The position numbers and the translations under genes were made by a program. A stretch of 64,000 bases of DNA from an uncultured Pelagibacteraceae bacterium (GTDB lineage Bacteria; Pseudomonadota; Alphaproteobacteria; Pelagibacterales; Pelagibacteraceae). Positions 16,653 through 25,000 of the stretch are shown one piece after another. Numbering within the stretch: position 1 is the first letter of the stretch; each line of letters opens with the position of its first letter. A model generated the notes under the pieces. It saw nothing but the letters and a program-made list of their open reading frames with translations, did not search any database and was not told the DNA's origin. The stretch lies in the NCBI GenBank assembly GCA_902578265.1, contig CACHCA010000001.1, positions 148,795 through 212,794 on the forward strand, written 5' to 3'.

Positions 16653-19169
16653 TTATCCTTTTACTTTCACTAAAATTTTAAATCCTTTTTTAGAGCTAGA
16701 CCCAGCTCTTGATTTTGGTAAATTCATAGAACCCAAAGATGCTTGCCCGACTAACTTTTGAGTATTTAAATTATTAATCAATTTTAAAATATCTTGATCG
16801 GTTGCAGCAGAGCCTAGAAGAATGATAGATTTTTTTCCATCATATTCTATAGAATTAAATTTTACCCTTTTTGGTACACTCATAGCTATTTGTGCTAAGT
16901 ATCTATAACTTAAACTTTTGTTTGACTTAAGAGTTCGACTTAGTTGCAACGTTTTAGTCATCACGCCTAACTCTTTACTGAATTTCTTTTTTTGATTTTC
17001 TTTTATTTTATGTTCTTTTACAATTTTATCATAATTTTTTAATTTTGAATTGTAAGAATAAATTTGCCAAAATGATAATCCGAACAATAAAGTATAAATT
17101 ACAAGAACAGCTCCCGCTACTCCTTTGAAAGCAAATTTAGAAAACGCTTTCATTTTTTTCTGTTTTATCATGCCTGCTCTGTCGGGAAGAAGATTGATAT
17201 TTTTTACCGCTGTTACAAATTTATAATAACCAAACACATCTAATTTTCTAAAAGCAAGACCTATTACTGTAGATAAGTACGATCTATTTTGTAGGTTTGT
17301 TGACTCAACATTTTGTTCTGGAATTTTTAATCCATCTATTGGATCAAATAAATTAAAGCCAACATTGGCCATACTTTTTCTAAAAGTAGATAAATAATCT
17401 TCAACATTTACTAAATCAGAAACTACTTTTATATTTCTTATTCTTTTTTCATATTTTGTCTCAAAATCTTGTACTGCTTGCTTAACTTGAGTGATAAATC
17501 TTCTTACTAAAGCCTCTTTCTCTTCTTGGTCTTGTGAATTTTGTAAAATTTCTCTATCTTGGTTTCTTATAAAAATGTCAGTAATTATTGGGTTATTTTC
17601 ATATAATATCATTAAATAATTTTCATCTAATCCAAATTCTAGAACTGCTGTTAAATTTGCATCCTCAGCATTTTTTGAAATTTGATTTATTTGGTCAACA
17701 GCTGATTTAAGTGCAAAACATTTTACATCAATGATAACTGGATTTAAGCTACTTCTCTTTATAATAGACGTGTAATTATTAATATCTGCTAATTTTGAAG
17801 CTACGAATAAAATATCCATAGTATTTTCTTTATCATTTTTATTAATCACTTGATGGAATATTGAATAATCGTCTAGGTTATCAGTTAGTTGAACCAAGTT
17901 TTCCCATAATGAGTTTGTGTCTATTGCTTTTTGTAATTCTTCATCTGTCATTAATGGAGCAGTAACAACTCTTATAATTGCGCTCGTAACAGGTATTGCA
18001 ATTGCAGCGTTTGGTGTAGTAATTTTTGACTTTTGAATTGCAAGAGATAATTCTTCACCCATTTTATCAGCATGATCTAATACCGTTGCATCATCAGGTA
18101 AATCAACTTTGTGAGTATAAAATTTTTCAAGTATCCATTGATTTGCTTTGTTTGAAGTTATCTGGGCAAGTCTTATTTCTTTATTAGTAAGTTCTACTCC
18201 AATAATTTCTTCGCCTTGAACAGAAGATTTTCCAATTTTAGATTTAAAGAAACCCCCAAGTTTATTTTTTATATTTGATATTGATTTGCCACCAGATATT
18301 TTTGTAGAATCTTTTTTTCCAAACTCAGGTTTTTTTAATTTTATGCTCTTTAACTTGTCTAATAAATTTGTTGTGATATTAGATTTTTGATTTTCGTTTT
18401 GATTATTTTGACTAATTGTAGAATTATTTTCTAAATTATTTTTTAAACTTTGATTATTTTGATTTTGTAAAGTTGTTGTTTTAATATTTGGAGAAATAGT
18501 CTCTTTAACTTGTTCTGATTGTGTGTTTTCAATTTTTGTTTTGTCACTACTTTCTGTTTGATCATTGTTATTTTGTTCTTTTTCTTTCTGCGCGTGTAAA
18601 TCATCAAACCATTTTTCTAAAATTGGTATTGCATCGTCTAAATTTGGTGTTCCTGAGGAAAAAATTTTTTGTTTGCCATCCAAATAAATTCTTCCAACCC
18701 AATTTTTTGATTTAAGCTCCCCTTTGTACTTATCTTGTCTTACATAAATATGTAATCTTCCGTCTTTTTTATGTATTACTTGATGATCTTTTTTTTCTTC
18801 TTCAGTATCATTCTCTTTATTTATCTTTTCAGCATCATTGTTTTCATTATTATTAATATTTTCATTTAAATTTGTTGGTTCAGCCAAGGATAAATTATTA
18901 TTTGCATCATTATCAGAGGATTGATCTTGATTTTGGTTTGTGTTTTCAGTTTTATTTTCATCTTCAGGCTGTTTAACGTCTGAAACACCAATATTTTCGT
19001 TTTCAGTCTTTATAGTTTCATTTTCTGGAGATTTTTCCTCAACTTTTGGTTGTTCACTCTCAATATTTTTATTTTCAAGAGATTTTTCCTCAACTTTTGG
19101 TTGTTCACTCTCAGATTGATTTTGTTTGTCTATAATGACACCAAATTTTTCTTTCTCTTTATCATCCAT
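16653..19169 (-). CDS. pilMN: PilM-PilN fusion with long disordered N-terminus and extra small domain
   Basis: The 838-residue product joins two proteins that are normally separate. Residues 1-130 are acidic and Asn/Gln-rich, with a duplicated ESEQPKVEEKS unit. Residues 135-195 form a compact predicted beta-beta-beta-alpha unit (GRLHIYVRQ, WVGRIYLDGK, DDAIPILEKWFDDL). Residues 200-310 are again low complexity. PilM, an actin-like cytoplasmic protein, spans about 320-645 (IIGVELTNKEIRLAQI). PilN follows with NINLLPDR (658-665), a membrane helix (683-703) and its periplasmic domain. The fusion would tether PilM permanently to the inner membrane with PilO. It is the first gene of the pilMNOPQBC operon and lies below the operator-like array. 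Confidence 0.9.
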   Translation of the reverse strand: MDDKEKEKFGVIIDKQNQSESEQPKVEEKSLENKNIESEQPKVEEKSPENETIKTENENIGVSDVKQPEDENKTENTNQNQDQSSDNDANNNLSLAEPTNLNENINNNENNDAEKINKENDTEEEKKDHQVIHKKDGRLHIYVRQDKYKGELKSKNWVGRIYLDGKQKIFSSGTPNLDDAIPILEKWFDDLHAQKEKEQNNNDQTESSDKTKIENTQSEQVKETISPNIKTTTLQNQNNQSLKNNLENNSTISQNNQNENQKSNITTNLLDKLKSIKLKKPEFGKKDSTKISGGKSISNIKNKLGGFFKSKIGKSSVQGEEIIGVELTNKEIRLAQITSNKANQWILEKFYTHKVDLPDDATVLDHADKMGEELSLAIQKSKITTPNAAIAIPVTSAIIRVVTAPLMTDEELQKAIDTNSLWENLVQLTDNLDDYSIFHQVINKNDKENTMDILFVASKLADINNYTSIIKRSSLNPVIIDVKCFALKSAVDQINQISKNAEDANLTAVLEFGLDENYLMILYENNPIITDIFIRNQDREILQNSQDQEEKEALVRRFITQVKQAVQDFETKYEKRIRNIKVVSDLVNVEDYLSTFRKSMANVGFNLFDPIDGLKIPEQNVESTNLQNRSYLSTVIGLAFRKLDVFGYYKFVTAVKNINLLPDRAGMIKQKKMKAFSKFAFKGVAGAVLVIYTLLFGLSFWQIYSYNSKLKNYDKIVKEHKIKENQKKKFSKELGVMTKTLQLSRTLKSNKSLSYRYLAQIAMSVPKRVKFNSIEYDGKKSIILLGSAATDQDILKLINNLNTQKLVGQASLGSMNLPKSRAGSSSKKGFKILVKVKG

Positions 19170-19226
19170 AATTTTTAAAAATTTTTAATTCTCTAACACA
19201 ATTTTCCTAAAACTCTAACACAAAAT

Positions 19227-19254
19227 ATAATATTGTCCAACACAAACTTGTTTA
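19227..19254 (-). promoter_or_regulatory. Candidate promoter of the pilMNOPQBC operon
   Basis: On the minus strand TAAACA (19249-19254) and TATTAT (19227-19232) lie 16 bases apart, about 58 bases before the pilMN start. The third array site falls inside the spacer and the second site lies just downstream of the -10, so a bound protein would block it. The hexamers are only partial matches. Confidence 0.33.
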
Positions 19255-19299
19255 GGACTAGAAAAAGTTATTTAAAATATCAAAAAAGCAAGTAAATTA

Positions 19300-19319
19300 G
19301 CCATTTTTGATAAAATGGC
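19300..19319. promoter_or_regulatory. 20-bp perfect palindrome in the pilMN upstream region
   Basis: GCCATTTT (19300-19307) and AAAATGGC (19312-19319) form an 8-bp stem with a 4-base loop, lying between the two arms of the 11-bp motif array. It could be a second operator or a short RNA hairpin; with no U-tract beside it, a terminator role is less likely. Confidence 0.45.
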
Positions 19320-19590
19320 ATCTAAAATATTATTTCATAAATTTTGGGACAATTGAATTCAACTCTAACACAATTGAATTTGTTAGAATTGTGTTAGAGT
19401 TATTAAAATAGAACAAAATTTTAAAAAGCGAGTATTTTCAACATTTTTCTAATTTTTTATAATTTCTATTTTTTTTGTGTTAGAGTAAAAGTTCTTTGTG
19501 TTAGAGATAAAAAAAATCAAAATTTTTTTATAATTTTTATAATGAGAACACTCCTTAAAGAGGGAAGTTGAAGATTAAATTTAAAAAAAC

Positions 19591-19645
19591 TTAAAAATAC
19601 ACCTCAAAATTGATATTTTTTTTCTAATTTAAGGTGAATTTTTAA
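19591..19645. terminator. Long imperfect hairpin, possible terminator of the GAF-PP2C transcript
   Basis: About 20 bases starting at 19591 (TTAAAAATACACCT) are repeated in reverse complement at about 19627-19645 (AGGTGAATTTTTAA) with few mismatches. The stem is A/T-rich with a central CACCT/AGGTG core and runs into T-rich sequence in both directions. It could end transcription from either side. Confidence 0.4.
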
Positions 19646-19659
19646 ATTTTTTCTAAATT

Positions 19660-19817
19660 TCAATTAATTTTCACGAAAATAAGAATTGTTTAACAATCTT
19701 TCTAACTTTTCCATGTTTAAATTATATTTTTAAAAATTATTTTTAATTTTTTATGATTTGGTTTGTCTTTATGTTTAATAATTAAATTTTGAAAACTATT
19801 TGCACCTAACATCTCTA
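19660..19817 (-). pseudogene. Decayed duplicate of the 3' end of the GAF-PP2C phosphatase gene
   Basis: The stretch from about 19660 to 19817 aligns over its whole length with the end of the adjacent gene (about 19818-19978). Shared blocks include AGAATTGTT, ATGATTTGGTTT, TCTTTATGTTTAATAAT, AATTTTGAAAAC and GCACCTAACAT, in the same order and spacing (offset near 159 bp). Substitutions and small indels have destroyed the reading frame. It is the remnant of a tandem duplication, or of a second phosphatase gene reduced to its last 50 codons. Confidence 0.85.
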
Positions 19818-21248
19818 CTAATTTCCATCAACAACGAGAATTGTTAGATCATCTTTCTGAATTTTTCCTGATTTAATTATATCTTCAACAATTATTTTTA
19901 ATCTTTCATGATTTGGTTTATCTTTATGTTTAATAATATAATTTTGAAAACCATCTGCACCTAACATTTCTCCACTTGGATCTTTAATTTCAGTAATTCC
20001 ATCGGTAAAGACATACATTGAGCTGTTTGCAAAGTTAATTTTTGTTTCTTTATATTTTATTTTTGACATTATACCTAAAGGTGGTCCTGCTTCTGTATGA
20101 TTAGAAAATTTTCCATCCCTAGAAAAGATAAGTGGAGGTTCGTGGCCTGCATTTGATAAAAGTAATTCATTTTTTTTACTATCATAAATTCCAATTAACA
20201 TTGTTACAAACATCCCACGTGAAGTTGTCTCACATATTTCTTTATTTAAAAGATCTAGCAAGTCAGACGCAGAATAAATTGTTTTACTAAGACATCTATA
20301 CAAACTTGATGCTTTAGACATTAACAAAGAAGATTTAATTCCTTTACCAGAAACATCTGCAACTCCAAAACCAAACTTCCCATCTCCTAAATCAGAAAAA
20401 TTATAGAAGTCTCCTGATACAATCTTTGCTGGAATATTTATTCCAGCAATAGGAAAATTTTCTTTTTTGTTTTTTGATAATAAAGTTTTTTGTATTTCAC
20501 CAACAATCTCTATTTCTTTTTGAATTCTATTTTTATCAATGAGTTCTTTCGCCATCTTTGCATTTCTAATTGCTAACGCTGCAGGTGCTGATAAAGTTTC
20601 TAATAATTTTCTATCGTTCTCTTCAAATAATTTTGAATTACTTTTTTTATTTAAACAATGAATTACTCCAATACATTCGTTTGCAGCAATGAGTGGTGAG
20701 CATAAAACAGAATATGTTGTAAAATTTGTTTTGTTATCCAAATCAAAATAAAATTCTGCAATTTCTCTTACATCTTTTCGAACGTTTCCAACTCTTATAC
20801 ATTTTTTTTGTAAAACTGCTTTACCCATTACACCTTGCGTCAAAGGTATTTCATATTCATCCAGATATGATTGATATTTAGAAGCGATACATTGAAAAAC
20901 TTGTTTTTTTTCATCAATCAAAAAAATATTTGCAGCCTGTGCATCAATTCTTTTTATAATTACTTCGAGAGCAGTTTGTAAAGTTTCTTTTAAATCAAGA
21001 GATGTTGCAAACTCTTGATTCATTTTTGTAATAATTGCTAAATCTTCATTTAAGGCTATGTTTTCTTTGTTTGGCTCAATTTTTTTTTGTCTAAAAAACA
21101 TTTTTGTATTTGGAATTACACTTTTTTTTTGATAATTTAAACCTTTATGGAAATCATAATTAATACTCCTGGTCTTTACATACATTTGCAAGACGCTGTT
21201 GTGCTTATTCAATACTGTATTGACGGAATTATTAATATTGCCTCCCAA
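19818..21248 (-). CDS. GAF-domain SpoIIE/RsbU-type PP2C phosphatase
   Basis: The 476-residue frame has a GAF domain (about 75-230, SLDLKETLQTALEVIIKRID to LSAPAALAIRNAKMA), a short linker helix, and a PP2C phosphatase domain (about 250-476) with SGDFYNF, ADVSGKGIKSS, NAGHEPPL, TDGITEIKDPSGE and KDDLTILVV metal-site motifs. It is a soluble counterpart of the CHASE2 phosphatase and a likely second input to the STAS/RsbW relay. The frame opens with TTG only 15 bp from the divergent prepilin peptidase start. The first ATG in frame is at 21185, so the true start may be internal and the first 20-50 residues are doubtful. Confidence 0.9.
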   Translation of the reverse strand: MGGNINNSVNTVLNKHNSVLQMYVKTRSINYDFHKGLNYQKKSVIPNTKMFFRQKKIEPNKENIALNEDLAIITKMNQEFATSLDLKETLQTALEVIIKRIDAQAANIFLIDEKKQVFQCIASKYQSYLDEYEIPLTQGVMGKAVLQKKCIRVGNVRKDVREIAEFYFDLDNKTNFTTYSVLCSPLIAANECIGVIHCLNKKSNSKLFEENDRKLLETLSAPAALAIRNAKMAKELIDKNRIQKEIEIVGEIQKTLLSKNKKENFPIAGINIPAKIVSGDFYNFSDLGDGKFGFGVADVSGKGIKSSLLMSKASSLYRCLSKTIYSASDLLDLLNKEICETTSRGMFVTMLIGIYDSKKNELLLSNAGHEPPLIFSRDGKFSNHTEAGPPLGIMSKIKYKETKINFANSSMYVFTDGITEIKDPSGEMLGADGFQNYIIKHKDKPNHERLKIIVEDIIKSGKIQKDDLTILVVDGN

Positions 21249-21263
21249 TTTAAAATTTAATTA

Positions 21264-22013
21264 GTGTTTTTCGTACTATTTTTTGTTTTAGGCTGCATCT
21301 GGGGAAGTTTTTCTAACGTTTGTATCCATCGTTTACCCATGGATAAAAGTGTTATATTTACTCGATCTTTTTGCCCTAGTTGTCAAAAAACAATCAAATG
21401 GTTCGATAATATTCCTTTAATCTCCTTTTTATTATTAAAAAGAAAGTGCAGAAACTGTGACTACAAGATTAGCTTTCAATATTTTATTGTAGAACTAATA
21501 ACTGCAATTTCATTTACTATTATATATTATTTCTATGGAATTAGCATCACCTCATTATTGCTAATAATACTAAGTGTTTTTTTTGTTATTATCTTCTTTA
21601 TTGATCTAAAACATTTCATTATTCCAAACTCTTTAACATTTCCATTAATGTTTATTGGTTTTATAAAATCATTTGATCCTAATTTAGATAATTTTTTATT
21701 TCCAAACTACATCAATTCATTAATTGGAGGTGTTATTGGATATTTAATTATATGGTTAATTATTTTTGTATATAAAAAAGTAAGAAATAAAGAAGGTATG
21801 GGATTAGGAGATGCTAAACTATTATCGGCTGTTGGATTTTGGTTTGGCTGGGTTTCAATACCTTTTGTATTATTTCTATCATCCATAATAGCTTTAGGAT
21901 TATCTTTGCCATCTTTGATTAACAAATCTAAAAACTTGTCATCTCAAATACCATTTGGTCCGTATATAATTCTTGGCATAATACTCTATGTTTTTATAAA
22001 ACATATGATCTGA
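21264..22013 (+). CDS. pilD: Prepilin peptidase / N-methyltransferase PilD
   Basis: The 249-residue product has a GTG start. It shows the N-terminal GSFSNVCIHRLP motif, the four-Cys zinc motif (CPSCQ and CRNCD, about residues 34-65), and about eight membrane helices. The catalytic aspartates of the type IV prepilin peptidase family lie in FFIDLKHFIIPN and GLGDAKLL. It cleaves leaders of the pilins and minor pilins encoded in this window and methylates the new N-terminus. It is the only plus-strand gene between the two large pilus operons. Its start nearly touches the divergent GAF-PP2C gene, so its promoter must overlap that gene. Confidence 0.95.
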   Translation: MFFVLFFVLGCIWGSFSNVCIHRLPMDKSVIFTRSFCPSCQKTIKWFDNIPLISFLLLKRKCRNCDYKISFQYFIVELITAISFTIIYYFYGISITSLLLIILSVFFVIIFFIDLKHFIIPNSLTFPLMFIGFIKSFDPNLDNFLFPNYINSLIGGVIGYLIIWLIIFVYKKVRNKEGMGLGDAKLLSAVGFWFGWVSIPFVLFLSSIIALGLSLPSLINKSKNLSSQIPFGPYIILGIILYVFIKHMI

Positions 22014-22058
22014 GAGAAATAAAATTTTATTTTCTTAATGCTTATTAACTAACATTAA

Positions 22059-25000
22059 TTAAAAATTTTCTTGCCAACTGCCTCTATAGACTTGAATATC
22101 TTTATCACTTCCTAACAAGGTTACTAAGGTATCTGCTTGATCATCCGACTCTGTTGTTACGTTAGCAAATAGTTTATTTCCTGAAATTACAAACTGTGAA
22201 AGAATTCCTTTTTGTAAAAAATAACATCCTGCTCTTTCATCAAATTCACTTTCAGATCTCACATTTTTTTCTGCAAACTGAATTTTTTCTGCTTGATTAA
22301 TACCACACTCATCATCAGCTGCACAAATAAATGCTTTACCAACACTACAAGTTGTTTCTCCTTTTGGCGGTGGCTCATAAACAGGATAGTAAACAGTTCC
22401 ACCAAAAATAGTTGGTATTGCTGTAGCCTTTCTAAATCTATTATTCGCATCTCCTTTTGGATTTTTATTAAATTCTGGGTTGTCTAGTTTAAATATCCAT
22501 CCAAGTCTTCCTGCTCCAGGACAATCCTCCATTCTGTTCCTACCTCTTGTGTATCCACAATCAGCTAGATCTGGGAATTTGTCATCAACAATAGGTGCGT
22601 TTGCAATCGCTTTAAGAGCTCCTTGTGTAAAATTAGAATTTCCATTTTCATCTTCAGAGGATGCTTTTGGAACTTTGATTTCATCATGAAAAAAATTCGG
22701 AAAGTCTACATCTCTAATACCAAATAATAAGTTATCCATTCCATCAATCCTAGCACCAACGTCTCTAAAATCGCCAGTTCCACCAAACAACCATAAATTT
22801 CTTGTACTTTGACCATATGCAGCTTCCATACCAAAGTAACTCACTCTTTGATTTATATCGTTTGCATTTATATTAAATAAGGTTCTTTGATCAAATATAT
22901 CAATTTCTGGATTGTCTTTTTGTTGATTTGTTAAATTAATCTTAGTAACTTTTCCTTCTAAATCATTAATGTAAACCATAGCACCTCTCCAAGGCACGCC
23001 TCTAAATGTATCAGGAGTCACAACAACAGGATCACCAGTAACAGAATTGATTATACCGTTATCAGGTACATCAGCAATTTTTATTGGACCTAGGTTATCA
23101 TCAGACCCAAATATAGCTCCTCCATTGTTGGCTGGATCTTGAAGGTCAATTAAAAACAAATTAGAACCTATGCCGTTAGTAGCACCAAAGCCACCGGGTA
23201 AAACGGCTACATAGTTATCATCATTTAAAGAACCACTTTTTGTTGTTGGTATTCTTACTATTCTTGGGGTTGCCCAAGTCTCACCTAACATAGAGTAATC
23301 ATACTGTAAATTCTCTGCTTCCAGTCCTGCAGGTAGCATAATTGTGAAAGGAATATCTTCTTTATCTGAAGTTAAGCCTGTACTTGCATTATAAACCATT
23401 TCAGAAGAGAAGGTAAATTCAACTTCACTACCTTGTCTATTGACTTTTGCAACTGGGACCTCTGTGATTGATCCATCTTTTTCAAAAATCACAGTAAATT
23501 TAGATGCATCTACTGTAGTCAAATTTTCTAAAGCATCAGTAACAAATGTGAATGTTAATCCTGCGTAACATGCACTACCATCATCATAGCTAGCATTAAA
23601 AAATTTCGCATCTGCTCCAACATCTGAATTTGACATACATGAAGATTTTGCATCTCTATTAGTAAAATCATTTCCATCTGCATCTAAAACTATATCTGCT
23701 TCTCGTGCTTCTTGTTCGATTCTTCTTGCAGCAATAGCTTCTAAAGATTGATCTATCCCTAAAGTTTCACTTCCATAAGGATAAGCAGTAATCAATCCAT
23801 TTTCATTTGCATGTAAAACTCTTCCATTTGCTCTATCATTATAAATTGAATACATGTGAATAGGATTAAGCGGATCTGTAATATCTAAAACTGAGAATCC
23901 AGGTCCACCTCGTCCATATGGTATAAATAAAATCGTATGCCAGTTTTTTGAGTCTTGTTCTAAAACAGTTCCTGAATCATCTATTCTAAATCCTTTTATA
24001 TAAACATCGTGAACAACTGGCGATCCGTCAACTGCAAAAATAGCATTGGTACCTCCTCTTCCTTGCCCGAGAACATCATTTAATCCCTCGTTTACTATAG
24101 TCGGTAATTTTGCAGCGATGAATGGGGGAACAAATGCCCAAAGTTCTTGACCAATATTTCCACCATGTCTTATGTTTCCTGAACCGGTTCTTACTGCGTG
24201 AAGTGCTCCATCATTTGCTCCAAAATACATTACATCATCTCGAACAACAGTTCTTGCCCAAGTATCATAATTATTAATATATCTCCAGTACGCCTCTTGA
24301 TGTGTGGATGTGAAATTTGTATTAGCTTTAGGTCTTCCAACTTCTATAATTTGTGAATGGTAAATATCTCCAAGGACTGATGCTCTCACATTATTGGTAT
24401 TATCACAGCCTCCGTAAGCAAAATAATCTTCTCCTCTTACAAAATTAATTAGTCCTTTAATATCGTCAGCGTTAGTATCCAAGCCTGGAACGCCTGCAAG
24501 CTTAGTTCCACAATATGACGAAGAGTTATGAAAATTTGGAACGACATCACCAAAAAGACCAAATATTCCATTGATAGTGTCAGCGTTATCTTCAGTAAAA
24601 TTATTATAGTCTGATGTGTAATCTAAACCTTCATATACAGTCCAAATATTTCTATTATTACTTAATGCCTGTCCCTGAATTATTGTTGCAACATCGTAAA
24701 CACGTTGATCAGCCAAATCATCTACAATCGTTCCATCTTCTCTTACATGCTTTCTTATAAGTGTACCTTCCCATTCACCGTGTAATGCATATTTAAATTG
24801 TGCTTGGAATAAACTTCCCCCTTCTTCCCCAGATAGTTCTGCTGTAATAGATGGAGCTGTAAAAGACAATCTGCTCGCTACAATTCTTTCAATTTCACTT
24901 TTTAATTTAGTCAATAAATCGCCAGGGGTTTCAGCATCTATTCTATCTCTGCAATCAGAGCTATTTTCATCATCGCAAGTACCTGCAATAGCAATTTCTT

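Larger units (their letters stand above)
19191..19506. promoter_or_regulatory. Seven-copy CTCTAACACAA operator-like array upstream of pilMN
   Basis: Exact or near copies of CTCTAACACAA occur at 19191-19201, 19213-19223 and 19235-19245 (the last with GTCC at its left end), spaced exactly 22 bp. A fourth at 19363-19373 faces a reversed copy at 19389-19399. Two further reversed copies lie at 19475-19485 and 19496-19506, spaced 21 bp. The central pair sits in a 15-bp perfect inverted repeat (19361-19375 and 19387-19401). Helical phasing and mixed orientation suggest cooperative protein binding that controls the pilMNOPQBC operon. The protein is unknown. Confidence 0.65.
19170..19817. other. 648-bp non-coding region with operator-like array and gene remnant
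   Basis: This is the only long gap in the pilus region. From left to right it holds seven copies of an 11-bp motif (19191-19506), a 20-bp perfect palindrome (19300-19319), a long imperfect hairpin (19591-19645), and a decayed duplicate of the 3' end of the GAF-PP2C gene (about 19660-19817). No open frame of note was seen on either strand. Confidence 0.85.

Noticed and set aside
11061..19169. Type II secretion system rather than type IV pilus
   Set aside because: PilM, PilN, PilO, PilP, PilT and PilY1 homologs, and the lipoprotein PilQ with the pilMNOPQ order, mark a pilus; GspC, GspK and GspL types were not seen.
19191..19506. Plasmid-type iterons or a replication origin
   Set aside because: The 21-22 bp spacing is suggestive, but there is no replication initiator gene, no DnaA-box cluster, and only 11 bp are conserved; an operator array next to pilMN is simpler.
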